A stretch of 64,000 bases of DNA from Streptomyces sp. ISL-98 (GTDB lineage: Bacteria > Actinomycetota > Actinomycetes > Streptomycetales > Streptomycetaceae), in assembly GCF_018614055.1 (NCBI RefSeq), contig NZ_JAGGPB010000001.1, forward strand, positions 321,209 to 385,208, read 5' to 3'. Shown here piece by piece: positions 26,615 to 34,877 of the stretch. A program made the translations under genes and the position numbers. The notes below the pieces were generated by a model, which saw nothing but the letters and a program-made list of their open reading frames with translations, had not been told where the DNA came from and made no database searches. Within the stretch, counting starts at the first letter, position 1, and every line of letters starts with the position of its first letter.

Positions 26615-28240
26615 ATGAGCGGGCCGGGGGACATCGTAGACGGGCGTTTCGAGCTGCTGGAGCGGCTCGGCAGCGGGGGAATGGGCACGGTATGGCGTGC
26701 TCGCGACACCGCCCTCCACCGCGAGGTCGCCCTCAAAGAAGTCCGTCCCTCCGGCCCCGCGTCGACGGGTGATGCCGAGGCCTCGCGTGTCCTGCGGGAG
26801 CGGGTACTGCGCGAGGCCAGAGCACTGGCCAGGATCAACCACCCCCATGTGGTGACGATCCATCACATCATCGACGAAGAGCCTCACCCCTGGCTCGTGA
26901 TGGAGCTCGTGCCGGGCCACACCCTTCAGCACCGCCTGGAGCAGGGCCCCTTGCCGCCCCAGGAGGCGGCGCGCACCGGCCGTGAGGTCCTCTCCGCCCT
27001 GCGTGCCGCTCACACCGCCGGGATTCACCACCGCGACGTAAAACCGGCCAACGTCCTCCTGCGCGCGGACGGCAGCGCCGTCCTGACCGACTTCGGCATC
27101 GCCGCGCTCCAGGACTCGGCCTCCCTGACGATGACCGGAGAAGTGATCGGCTCCCCCGAGTACATGGCGCCCGAGCGCCTGCGCGGCGCGGCCGACACCG
27201 CGATCCTTCCCCTGGGGGCGTCCGACTTCTGGTCGCTCGGCATGATGCTGTACGTCTGTGTGGAGGGCGTGAGCCCAATGCGCCGGGGCAGCACGCTCGC
27301 CACCCTGGCGGCGGTGCTCGACGACCCCATTCCGCCGCCCCGTCAGGCAGGGCCGCTCGGGCCCGTACTGGCCGAGTTGCTGGTACGCGATCCCACTGCG
27401 CGGCCCGATGCGGACCGGCTCGACACGCTGCTGGCGGGCGCTGCGGCGGGTCACTGCCCGGCCCCACCTCCCCTGCCCGTACCGCCGTCGCCGACGCATT
27501 TCGACCCCTCTCGGCCTGCCGCGTACACGCCGCCCCTCCCGCCGCAGTCACAGCAGACCGTGCAGTCCGTACGGTCGGTGCCGTCCGTTCGGCCCGAGGG
27601 GCAGCACCGCAACCGGGCTCCCTTCGCGGCAGCAGCCGCCGTTGTCGCGCTCGCGCTGCTGGGCGCCGGGGCGTACGCCGTGCTGAAGCCGGAGGGCGAG
27701 GCGAGCACGACGGCAGGGCAGGGCGGCAGTGGCAGCACCACGACGGTCACCGCGAGCGCCACGCCGGACACCAAGGGCCCGGAGACCTCCCCCGCCCCGT
27801 CCACGCCGGCCCCGACCGCACCGCCGCCGACCACACCGCAGTCGGCACCACCGCCTTCGGCACCTCCCACGAAGGCCTCCGCCACGCCGCCGCAGCAGCC
27901 GCCCGCCGTGGCCGACAGCTGGGTCGCGCAACTCCACTCCGAGCCGCTGTCCTCCGGCAGCGCCGCGCTCGACCGCCGCCTCGCGACCGTCCGTCTGCAG
28001 GTGCCGGGGGCCCAAGTCCTGCGCAGCGACGACTTCTCGTCGCTGCGGTCGGGCTACTGGGTCATCTACGCCCCCGGGCCGTTCACCGACGGCCGCCAGG
28101 CGCTGTCCTTCTGCGCCGAGCGCGGCCGTACGACGGCCAATGAGTGCGTGGGCCGCTGGGTGAGCGACAGCACGGCCGACCGGACCTACCTGTGCCGCCC
28201 GCCGGCAAGCGCCCCGACCGGCCGCTGCACGCGCCCGTAA
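26615..28240 (+). CDS. membrane Ser/Thr protein kinase (PknB type)
   Basis: A 541-residue Hanks-type kinase. Residues 10-270 have the glycine loop GSGGMGTVW (about 20-27), the ATP-anchoring lysine in VALKEV (K41), HRDVKPANVLL (catalytic Asp about 141), TDFGIAAL, and APERLRG; subdomain IX reads SDFWSLGM instead of the usual SDVYSLG. A Pro/Gln/Ser-rich juxtamembrane segment leads to one membrane helix (about 333-353), a Thr/Pro-rich wall-spanning linker, and an external domain of about 110 residues (DSWVAQLHSEPLSS onward) with a cysteine pair and no PASTA repeat. It follows the metalloprotease by 25 bases. Confidence 0.93.
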   Translation: MSGPGDIVDGRFELLERLGSGGMGTVWRARDTALHREVALKEVRPSGPASTGDAEASRVLRERVLREARALARINHPHVVTIHHIIDEEPHPWLVMELVPGHTLQHRLEQGPLPPQEAARTGREVLSALRAAHTAGIHHRDVKPANVLLRADGSAVLTDFGIAALQDSASLTMTGEVIGSPEYMAPERLRGAADTAILPLGASDFWSLGMMLYVCVEGVSPMRRGSTLATLAAVLDDPIPPPRQAGPLGPVLAELLVRDPTARPDADRLDTLLAGAAAGHCPAPPPLPVPPSPTHFDPSRPAAYTPPLPPQSQQTVQSVRSVPSVRPEGQHRNRAPFAAAAAVVALALLGAGAYAVLKPEGEASTTAGQGGSGSTTTVTASATPDTKGPETSPAPSTPAPTAPPPTTPQSAPPPSAPPTKASATPPQQPPAVADSWVAQLHSEPLSSGSAALDRRLATVRLQVPGAQVLRSDDFSSLRSGYWVIYAPGPFTDGRQALSFCAERGRTTANECVGRWVSDSTADRTYLCRPPASAPTGRCTRP

Positions 28241-28270
28241 CCGCCAGAGCGCACACAGCGCCCAGAACCT

Positions 28271-28840
28271 CTAGAGCGTAGCCAGGAACCCGATCGCGAC
28301 CTTCCACGTCTGCTTGGCGGCCGCAGCGTCGTAGTCCGGCAGGTCCGGGTCGGTGTAGACGTGCCCGGCCCCCGGATAGCGGTAGATCTCCACATCCGCG
28401 CCGATCCGCTGCATCCGCAGATACCAGGTGTTCAGCCAGTCGTCCGACTCAAAGGGGTCGGGCTCCGCGACATGCAGCTGTACGGGCAGATCGGGCGCCG
28501 AGGCGTTGTCCGCGATGTCCGAAGTCCCGTGCAGAAGCAGCAGGCCGCGTGCCCTCTCGTCGCCGAGCGCCAAGTTCTGCGCGACGGAACCGCCGAAGGA
28601 GAAACCGGCGTACACCAGACCGCTCTCGGAGTGCGGGGCGGCGGCCTGAACGGCCCGCTTGAGCAGCTCGTCGCGGCCGATGCTGTCCTTGAGCGCCATC
28701 CCCTCCTCCACGGTTTCGGCAGTTTGCCCCTCGAAAAGGTCGGGCACGTGCACCTGGTGCCCGGCGGCACGGAGCCGTTCAGCGGCAGCGTGCACCGCCG
28801 GCCGCAGACCGTAGACGGAATGGAAGAGCATGATGTCCAT
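28271..28840 (-). CDS. dienelactone hydrolase family protein
   Basis: A 189-residue alpha/beta hydrolase starting MDIMLFHSVYGLRPAVHAAA. The nucleophile elbow is GFSFGGS (Ser81), with Asp128 in AEPDPFES and His160 in GAGHVYTD completing a catalytic triad. True dienelactone hydrolases use cysteine, so this serine form is probably an esterase-like relative. It is compact, lacking a signal peptide. It is divergent from the MscS gene with only 30 bases between start codons, so their promoters must overlap neighbouring coding sequence or be shared. Confidence 0.88.
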   Translation of the reverse strand: MDIMLFHSVYGLRPAVHAAAERLRAAGHQVHVPDLFEGQTAETVEEGMALKDSIGRDELLKRAVQAAAPHSESGLVYAGFSFGGSVAQNLALGDERARGLLLLHGTSDIADNASAPDLPVQLHVAEPDPFESDDWLNTWYLRMQRIGADVEIYRYPGAGHVYTDPDLPDYDAAAAKQTWKVAIGFLATL

Positions 28841-28870
28841 GCCGTCATCCTGCCAGTTAGCGTCGGAGTC

Positions 28871-30082
28871 ATGGAGAACGTACTGCGCCCGTTGACCGTC
28901 ATTGGTGGCTCGGTCGTGCTCACGCTGCTCGTCGGCTGGGCCGCCGACCTTCTGCTGCGCCGTACCGATGCCCGCCACCACGAGACCCCGTTGTGGGACC
29001 TGCTGCGCCGCTGCCGCCTGCCGCTTCAGGTCGTCCTCCTCACCGCCATGCTGAGAGGGATGTACGAGCAGACGGACCTGCGGGTCGTCCGGGAGCACAG
29101 GGACGGCATCGGCCAGGTTCTTTCCCTGGCGCTGATCGGCGCCGGTGCGTGGCTGGTGGTACGGATCACGTCCGCCGTGGTCGAGTCGTCGTACGCCCGC
29201 TACGCGTCCACCACACGCGATCCGGCCCGGGTACGGCGCGTCCGTACCCAAGTCACGCTCATCATGCGGATCGTGACCGCGGTCGTGGCCGTGGTTGCTG
29301 CCGCCGCGATGCTGCTGACCTTCCCCGGCATGCAGACGGCCGGGAAGTCGGTACTGGCCTCGGCCGGAATCATCGGCATCGTCGCCGGTGTGGCCGCCCA
29401 GTCGACCCTCGGCAACCTCTTCGCGGGCTTCCAGATCGCCTTCGGCGACATGGTGCGGATCGGGGACACGGTGGTCGTGGCCGGCGAGTGGGGTGTGGTG
29501 GAGGAAGTCACGCTGACGTTCCTGGCCGTACGGACCTGGGACGAGCGGCGGATAACGATGCCGGTGTCGTACTTCACCAGCAAGCCGTTCGAGAACTGGT
29601 CGCGCGGCGGCGCCCAGATGACCGGCACGGTCTTCCTTCAGCTGGACCACAGTGCCCCGGTGGGCCTGATGCGGGAGAAGCTCCGGGAGATCCTGGCCGC
29701 TTGCGAGGAGTGGGACGGCCGCGACTGGAGCCTCGCCGTCACCGATACGACGCCGAGCACGATGGAGGTACGGGCCGTCGTCACCGCCAAGGACGCGGAC
29801 GACGTGTGGACGGTGCGGTGTGTCGTACGGGAGCAGCTGATCGCCTGGCTGTACGAGCACCATCGGTACGCACTGCCTCGCATCGCCACGTCCGCGGCCG
29901 CGCCGGCGCCGGACGGCCAGTGGCCCGAACTGGGCAAGGCCGACAGGCGTCCGCCGCGTGCCGAGGAGGTCCTCACCAACAAGGCCGACAACCCGGACGG
30001 CACGGACGACGCGGACCGCGTGGACCGCACCGACCGCACCGACCGCACCGACGACGCGATCCCGCGCACCGGCCGGGGCTAG
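28871..30082 (+). CDS. MscS family mechanosensitive channel
   Basis: A 403-residue membrane protein from ATG (MENVLRPLTVIGGSVVLTLL). About four membrane helices precede the pore-lining helix and beta domain: KSVLASAGIIGIVAGVAAQS, TLGNLFAGFQIAFGDMVRIG, VVAGEWGVVEEVTLTF and RRITMPVSYF are the MscS core. The cytoplasmic domain ends in a disordered acidic tail with a VDRTDRTDRTDD run. It would release solutes on hypo-osmotic shock, the family role. Its stop is 13 bases from the convergent DUF418 gene. Confidence 0.9.
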   Translation: MENVLRPLTVIGGSVVLTLLVGWAADLLLRRTDARHHETPLWDLLRRCRLPLQVVLLTAMLRGMYEQTDLRVVREHRDGIGQVLSLALIGAGAWLVVRITSAVVESSYARYASTTRDPARVRRVRTQVTLIMRIVTAVVAVVAAAAMLLTFPGMQTAGKSVLASAGIIGIVAGVAAQSTLGNLFAGFQIAFGDMVRIGDTVVVAGEWGVVEEVTLTFLAVRTWDERRITMPVSYFTSKPFENWSRGGAQMTGTVFLQLDHSAPVGLMREKLREILAACEEWDGRDWSLAVTDTTPSTMEVRAVVTAKDADDVWTVRCVVREQLIAWLYEHHRYALPRIATSAAAPAPDGQWPELGKADRRPPRAEEVLTNKADNPDGTDDADRVDRTDRTDRTDDAIPRTGRG

Positions 30083-30095
30083 GGCATCCCCGGCG

Positions 30096-31322
30096 TCACC
30101 GCCGCAGCGCCCACCTCTGCACCGCCTCCAGCGGCCCGTGGGAGAACCGGCGCAGCCACAGCACGGATCCGGCCATCAGTGTCAGACACACCGCCGCCCA
30201 CAGGCCCATGACCCACCATGGTCCGCTGCCTTCGAGGCGGGCGGCCAGGCCGAGACCGAAGCCGTAGGAAACAACCACGCAGAGCACGTTCTGGGCGACG
30301 TAACACGTCAGCGCCGTACGGCCGACCGAGGTGAGTCCCAGCGTGAGCAGGCCGGTCTTGCGCACCCGGTCCGACAGTACGCCGATGAGCCCGATGTAGC
30401 CCACCGCCATCACCGGAGCCGCCACATAGCGGCCGAACAGGAAGAAGTCCGGGCCTCCGAGGGCTGCCGCCGCGTTCAGCGGCAGCCCCACACCCAGACC
30501 CCAGCCGAGCATGCGGGCCCTGATGCGCCGCCCGCGCTCGTCGGCGGAGAACGCGCCCGCGCGGAACAGCCGTACGCCCAGCAGGAAGAGGAAGACCAGC
30601 AGCGCGAACGACAGCACCGGCTCGATGCGCAGGACCGCGGCGTGCTGGAGGCGGAACGTGACTTGCTCCAGATAGCCGCCGTCGGCGTACAGGGCTACGA
30701 CGTCACTGTCCACGCCACTGTCCACGCCGTCGGAAGCGTCCCCGTCAGAGCCGGCGGCGACGAGCGCCAGCGTGAGCAGGGACATGCCCGCGAGATGCAG
30801 TCCCGCTGCGCCCCACATCACCACCCTCCTGAACCGGTCGGAGCGGGTGAGCAGCCAGGCCACCAAAAGCGCGGTGACGGCGTACCCCATGAGTACGTCC
30901 CAGGCGAAGACCAGGACGAAGTGCAGGGTGCCTTCGGCGAACAGGAACAGTGCCCGCCACCGGTAGCGGCCCGGCCACGGCTGTCCGCGCTTGGCCGCCG
31001 ACCCGAACTGGATGGCAAGTCCGACGCCGAACAGGATGGTCAGCATGGCCAGGAACTTGCCGTCGGCGAGGAACCTGAAGGTGCCTTCGGCCACCACCGG
31101 CAGAGAGAAGCCGGACGCCCGGTCGGCGGTTCCCGAGAGGATGCCCCACTCCGCACCCGGGCTCGTGAAGATCCACACGTTGGTCATGAGCGTGCCGAGG
31201 ATCGCCGCGCCGCGCAGTACATCGAGGAGTGGCAGCCGCCCCGCCTGCCGGGCACCTGTGCCCGCGTCCTCGCCCTCACCCGTAACAGGCGGGCGCCCGA
31301 CCGCACTTGCGCTCTCCGTCAT
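30096..31322 (-). CDS. DUF418 family membrane protein
   Basis: About 408 residues, starting MTESASAVGRPPVTGEGEDA; the GGGGGA eight bases upstream favours this ATG over two nearby upstream ATGs (31346, 31355). PLLDVLRGAAILGTLMTNVW is the typical opening of DUF418/YeiB proteins. Around ten hydrophobic helices follow, and the C-terminal DUF418 domain has SVGRTALTCYVAQNVLCVVV and an aromatic-rich end. The function of the family is unsettled. A 9-bp palindrome lies 81 bases upstream. A terminator separates it from the cellulase gene. Confidence 0.85.
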   Translation of the reverse strand: MTESASAVGRPPVTGEGEDAGTGARQAGRLPLLDVLRGAAILGTLMTNVWIFTSPGAEWGILSGTADRASGFSLPVVAEGTFRFLADGKFLAMLTILFGVGLAIQFGSAAKRGQPWPGRYRWRALFLFAEGTLHFVLVFAWDVLMGYAVTALLVAWLLTRSDRFRRVVMWGAAGLHLAGMSLLTLALVAAGSDGDASDGVDSGVDSDVVALYADGGYLEQVTFRLQHAAVLRIEPVLSFALLVFLFLLGVRLFRAGAFSADERGRRIRARMLGWGLGVGLPLNAAAALGGPDFFLFGRYVAAPVMAVGYIGLIGVLSDRVRKTGLLTLGLTSVGRTALTCYVAQNVLCVVVSYGFGLGLAARLEGSGPWWVMGLWAAVCLTLMAGSVLWLRRFSHGPLEAVQRWALRR

Positions 31323-31402
31323 CGCTGTTCCCCCAGGATTCGTCATAGCCTCCATCGTCGCGACGCAGAGTGCTCAAATCCTCCTGAGCGGTGATGAATC
31401 CG

Positions 31403-31424
31403 CGCTACATCCTTCGATGTAGCG
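31403..31424. promoter_or_regulatory. 9-bp palindrome upstream of the DUF418 gene
   Basis: CGCTACATC (31403-31411) and GATGTAGCG (31416-31424) are perfectly complementary around CTTC. It lies in the upstream region of the DUF418 gene and looks like an operator for a dimeric regulator. The regulator is unknown. Confidence 0.5.
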
Positions 31425-31538
31425 GGCGGAAGTCAGGGGAGACTGCGCACATCCAGGTGATCCACGGTGCACCATCCGACGGTTCGGAGCCTCGGCGATC
31501 AAGAGTCCAAGACTGCCGCTCGCCCTCCCGACAGCGCT

Positions 31539-31569
31539 GTGCCCCCGCTGTCCGGAACGGCGGGGGCAC
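31539..31569 (-). terminator. hairpin after the cellulase gene
   Basis: GTGCCCCCGC and GCGGGGGCAC (31539-31548, 31560-31569) pair perfectly, 15 bases beyond the cellulase stop. Confidence 0.75.
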
Positions 31570-31584
31570 GACCACGCGTGGCTG

Positions 31585-32619
31585 CTACTGGCGGATCTGC
31601 TGCCGGATCCAGACCCCGGCCTCCTTCAGGACGCCGGTCCCCGTCCAGTTGCTGCCGTTGCAGGTACCGGGCTTGAAGACCGCTCCGGACCGGTTGTCGT
31701 CGGAGTAGTTCCAGTTGGTCCAGGAGATCTTCTTGCGCTTCATCAGGTCGAGGAAGCGCTGGGACTGGGCGAAGTCGTTGGCGCCCTCGCCGGCGTAGTC
31801 CTGGGTGCCGAACTCGGTGACGAACACGGGGAGTCTGTCGGACGCCCGGTTGAGTGCGTCCAGGTATTCGCGCTGGTGGGAAGCGGCGTAGAAGTGGAAC
31901 GTGTACATGATGTCGGAGGCATCGACCGGATTGCGGACCACCTCCTGCTCGTCCGCGCCCTCGGAGACGCCGAACGACGACCAGGCGCGCGTGCCGACCA
32001 GGACGACGGCGTCGGGGTCCTGCGCCCGGATGACCGGGATGATCTTCTCGGCGTACGACTTGATCTTGGACCAGCCGACCCCGGACGGCTCGTTGGCTAT
32101 CTCGTAGAGAACACCGGGGTTGTCCTTGTACTTCTTCGCCATCGCGGTGAAGAAGGTCTTGGCGCGCGAGAAGTTGTAGTTGGGGTCGCCCGGGTCGAGC
32201 ATGTGCCAGTCGATCACGGCGTACATGCCGCGCCTGTTGGCCCCGTCGACGAACTTCTGGGCGAGGGCGGTGAAGCGCTGCGGGTCCGTCTCGTAGCCGT
32301 CCTCCTGGACGTACGTCGAGACGCGCAGCACGTCGGCACGCCAGTCGCCGGCGAGCGCGTCGAGCGATCCGTCGGTGACGCACTGGGAGTACCACTGGGT
32401 GCCGTGCGTGCTCATGCCGCGCAACTGGACGGCCTGGCCCTGGTCGTTGCAGAGCTGCAGGCCGCAGACCTTGAGCCGGCCGTTCGCGGAGAGGGATGAG
32501 GTGGGCGATGCGGGGGGTGCGGGGGGTGCGGCCCCGACCGGCGACTGCAGTGCGATCACGGCTCCGAGTGCCATGGCGACGAGCAGGGTGTTGCGGGGGC
32601 GCATCGTGCGTCGATGCAT
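31585..32619 (-). CDS. secreted GH5-type endoglucanase (cellulase)
   Basis: A 344-residue exported glycosidase. The signal peptide (MRPRNTLLVAMALGAVIALQ, cleavage near AAPPAP) precedes a short Pro/Ser linker and the catalytic barrel. The GH5 motifs are clear: QLRGMSTHGTQWYSQC at the start of the domain, the acid/base Glu177 in YEIANEPSG and the nucleophile Glu269 in FVTEFGTQD; AVIDWHMLDPGDP is also typical. There is no cellulose-binding module. AAGGGAGC lies ahead of the first ATG; MRPRNTL five codons in is an alternative. It hydrolyses internal beta-1,4-glucan bonds outside the cell. Promoter and palindrome are visible upstream. Confidence 0.92.
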   Translation of the reverse strand: MHRRTMRPRNTLLVAMALGAVIALQSPVGAAPPAPPASPTSSLSANGRLKVCGLQLCNDQGQAVQLRGMSTHGTQWYSQCVTDGSLDALAGDWRADVLRVSTYVQEDGYETDPQRFTALAQKFVDGANRRGMYAVIDWHMLDPGDPNYNFSRAKTFFTAMAKKYKDNPGVLYEIANEPSGVGWSKIKSYAEKIIPVIRAQDPDAVVLVGTRAWSSFGVSEGADEQEVVRNPVDASDIMYTFHFYAASHQREYLDALNRASDRLPVFVTEFGTQDYAGEGANDFAQSQRFLDLMKRKKISWTNWNYSDDNRSGAVFKPGTCNGSNWTGTGVLKEAGVWIRQQIRQ

Positions 32620-32667
32620 GGATGGTGCTCCCTTCGGGTGGGGGTTCCGGGACGGGAGTTCGCGTGA

Positions 32668-32696
32668 AAGTTAGGGTTGTTTCCAGTTGCCGTCAA
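32668..32696 (-). promoter_or_regulatory. promoter of the cellulase gene
   Basis: Reading leftward, TTGACG (32691-32696) is separated by 17 bases from TAACTT (32668-32673), matching vegetative-sigma spacing. It is about 50 bases ahead of the start codon. Confidence 0.65.
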
Positions 32697-32700
32697 GAGT

Positions 32701-32719
32701 GTTGGGAAACTTTCCTAAC
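32701..32719. promoter_or_regulatory. candidate CAZyme-type operator next to the cellulase promoter
   Basis: GTTGGGAAACTTTCCTAAC is a 9+1+9 dyad with one mismatch, four bases upstream of the -35 box. A degenerate second copy (GGAAACAACCCTAAC on the minus strand, 32670-32684) overlaps the spacer and -10. Similar TTAGGAAA/TTTCCTAA dyads precede secreted polysaccharidase genes of streptomycetes (ROK-family regulator sites, from memory). Confidence 0.55.
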
Positions 32720-32738
32720 GATTGAGGAGACAGCAAAA

Positions 32739-32767
32739 CGGGGCCACAGCCCTGAGCTGTGGCCCCG
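32739..32767 (-). terminator. rho-independent terminator of the GNAT-rluD-lspA unit
   Basis: CGGGGCCACAGC and GCTGTGGCCCCG pair over 12 bases around a 5-base loop. On the minus strand the stem is followed by TTTT. It begins 20 bases past the GNAT stop. Confidence 0.9.
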
Positions 32768-32787
32768 CCTGTCCTGCTGAGCTGCGA

Positions 32788-33258
32788 TTACAACGCGCGC
32801 CGCATCGCCTGGTGCGGAATACCCGCGTCCGGGAATTCCGGTCCGTAGACGACGTACCCGAGGCGCTCGTAGAAGCCCGTCGCGTGCGTCTGCGCATGCA
32901 GATCCACCGCGCTCAGACCGCGCTCCCGCGCCGCGTCCTCGATCGCCCGCACCAGCGCCGCCCCCACGCCGAGCCCGCGCGCCGCGCGGCTCACCGCCAG
33001 CCGGCCGAGCGAGCCGACCGACTCGTCGCCGCCGGTCTTTCCTACCGCGGCAGCGCCGTACAGGAGCCGCCCCGTCCCCAGCGGAAGGCCCTCGCCGGTC
33101 ACGGCCAGGACGTGCACTGCCTCGGCGTCGTACGCGTCGTACTCGATATCGGCAGGCACCTCCTGCTCGACGACGAAGACCTCTTTGCGGACCGCGAAGC
33201 AGGCTTCGAGATCCGCCGGGCCCGCCGCGATACGGACCGCGTAAGAGGCCGGATTCAC
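32788..33258 (-). CDS. GNAT family N-acetyltransferase (ElaA-like)
   Basis: A 156-residue acetyltransferase beginning at GTG ([13 protein letters not shown]), which overlaps the rluD stop by 4 nt. [20 protein letters not shown] resembles ElaA/YjcF-type GNATs; [20 protein letters not shown] is the acetyl-CoA-binding motif A and [19 protein letters not shown] is motif B. It transfers an acetyl group to an unknown amine. Coupling to rluD and lspA is positional only. Confidence 0.88.
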   Translation of the reverse strand: MNPASYAVRIAAGPADLEACFAVRKEVFVVEQEVPADIEYDAYDAEAVHVLAVTGEGLPLGTGRLLYGAAAVGKTGGDESVGSLGRLAVSRAARGLGVGAALVRAIEDAARERGLSAVDLHAQTHATGFYERLGYVVYGPEFPDAGIPHQAMRRAL

Positions 33259-34196
33259 TCGCTCTCGGCCCGGATCGCGTCCAGCGCCTGCTGGAGGTCG
33301 TCCGGGTACGTGCTCTCGAACTCGACCCACTGCCCGTCGGACGGGTGCTCGAAGCCGAGGCGCTTGGCGTGCAGCCACTGCCGCGTCAGGCCGAGGCGCT
33401 TGGCCATCGTCGGGTCGGCGCCGTAGGTCAGGTCACCCACGCAGGGGTGGCGGTGGGCGGACATGTGCACACGGATCTGGTGCGTGCGCCCCGTCTCCAG
33501 CTTGATGTCCAGCAGCGACGCGGCCCTGAAAGCCTCGATCAGGTCGTAGTGCGTGACGGAGGCCTTGCCCTCGGCCGTCACGGCCCACTTGTAGTCGTGG
33601 TTGGGGTGACGCCCGATCGGGGCGTCGATTGTCCCGCTCATCGGGTCGGGGTGGCCCTGCACCAGCGCGTGGTACTTCTTCTCGACGACCCGGTCCCGGA
33701 ACTGCGCCTTGAGCAGCGTGTACGCCCGCTCCGACTTGGCCACGACCATGAGGCCCGACGTACCGACGTCGAGGCGGTGCACGATGCCCTGCCGCTCGGC
33801 GGCGCCCGAGGTCGAGATCCGGTAACCGGCGGCGGCGAGCCCGCCGATCACGGTGGTGCCGGTCCAGCCGGGGCTGGGGTGCGCGGCGACTCCGACCGGC
33901 TTGACGATCACGACGATGTCGTCGTCGTCGTGCACGATCTCCATGCCCTCGACGGGCTCGGCGACGATCTGCACAGGCGCGGCGGCCTGCGGCATCTCCA
34001 CCTCGAGCCACGCCCCGCCCCGGACCCGCTCGGACTTCCCGACCACCGACCCGTCGACCTGAACCTTCCCGGCGGCGGCAAGCTCGGCCGCCTTCGTACG
34101 GGAGAACCCGAACATCCGGGAAATGGCGGCGTCGACGCGCTCGCCCTCAAGGCCATCGGGAACGGGCAGGGTGCGGAACTCGGGAATGGTACTCAC
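33255..34196 (-). CDS. rluD: RluD-type 23S rRNA pseudouridine synthase
   Basis: A 313-residue RluA-family enzyme. An N-terminal S4 RNA-binding domain ([20 protein letters not shown]) precedes the catalytic domain with [19 protein letters not shown], where the aspartate of HRLD is the nucleophile. [20 protein letters not shown] is the second family motif. It probably isomerises uridines in helix 69 of 23S rRNA, the RluD role; the RluA/C/D distinction is based on architecture and the usual lspA-rluD neighbour pair. ATG start, 17 bases after lspA. Confidence 0.92.
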   Translation of the reverse strand: MSTIPEFRTLPVPDGLEGERVDAAISRMFGFSRTKAAELAAAGKVQVDGSVVGKSERVRGGAWLEVEMPQAAAPVQIVAEPVEGMEIVHDDDDIVVIVKPVGVAAHPSPGWTGTTVIGGLAAAGYRISTSGAAERQGIVHRLDVGTSGLMVVAKSERAYTLLKAQFRDRVVEKKYHALVQGHPDPMSGTIDAPIGRHPNHDYKWAVTAEGKASVTHYDLIEAFRAASLLDIKLETGRTHQIRVHMSAHRHPCVGDLTYGADPTMAKRLGLTRQWLHAKRLGFEHPSDGQWVEFESTYPDDLQQALDAIRAESE

Positions 34197-34213
34197 CCGT
34201 CGAGTATGCCTTG

Positions 34214-34810
34214 TCAGTCCTTGTGCACGGTCCCGTCAGGGTCCAGGCCCCGGAACGACAGGATCACAATGAGGATGCCGCCGCACACAATCGAGGAATC
34301 GGCGAGGTTGAAGACCGCGAAGTTCGCCGGCGCGATGAAGTCGACGACGGCACCCTCGAAGACGCCGGGCGAGCGGAAGATCCGGTCGGTGAGATTGCCC
34401 AGTGCGCCGCCGAGCAGCAGGCCCAGCGCGATGGCCCAGGGCAGGCTGTAGAGCTTGCGCGCGAGCCGGGCGATCACGACGATCACGGAGGCCGCGATGA
34501 TCGTGAAGATCACCGTGAAGGCCTCGCCGATCCCGAACGCGGCGCCCGCGTTCCGTGTCGCCTCGAACCTCAGCAGATCACCGATGATCTCGATCGGCTC
34601 GTGGTGCTCCAGCTTGGCCACCACGAGCATCTTGGTGCTCAGGTCCAGCAGATAGGCCACGACGGCCACCGCGAAGAGCACAGCGATCTTCCGCTTGCCC
34701 TTGGACGCGGGCTGCTCAGCCCGGCCTGCCGCGTCGGAGGACTCCTCCGGCTCGGCTGCCCCCGCCCCGGGGGTATCCGGCGTACCGATGATGCGCTCCG
34801 CCTCTGCCAC
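34214..34810 (-). CDS. lspA: lipoprotein signal peptidase
   Basis: Signal peptidase II, an aspartyl membrane protease that removes the signal peptide of lipidated prolipoproteins. The 198-residue protein has a long disordered N-terminal tail (to about 40), then four helices. The catalytic aspartates are in [12 protein letters not shown] and [28 protein letters not shown] and [13 protein letters not shown] are conserved. The start is a GTG with GAGGGA upstream. The N-terminal extension is typical of actinobacteria. Confidence 0.96.
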   Translation of the reverse strand: MAEAERIIGTPDTPGAGAAEPEESSDAAGRAEQPASKGKRKIAVLFAVAVVAYLLDLSTKMLVVAKLEHHEPIEIIGDLLRFEATRNAGAAFGIGEAFTVIFTIIAASVIVVIARLARKLYSLPWAIALGLLLGGALGNLTDRIFRSPGVFEGAVVDFIAPANFAVFNLADSSIVCGGILIVILSFRGLDPDGTVHKD

Positions 34811-34877
34811 GTGAGTCCCTCAACCTAGGTGCCTGACTGAGCACGAGGGTACGGCACACACGTACGGACTCCGAGGC

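Noticed and set aside
31323..31355. Earlier start codons of the DUF418 gene
   Set aside because: ATGs at 31346 and 31355 have poorly placed ribosome sites; the one at 31322 has GGGGGA at good spacing.
32701..32719. CebR operator for the cellulase gene
   Set aside because: The dyad does not match TGGGAGCGCTCCCA; it has a different core.
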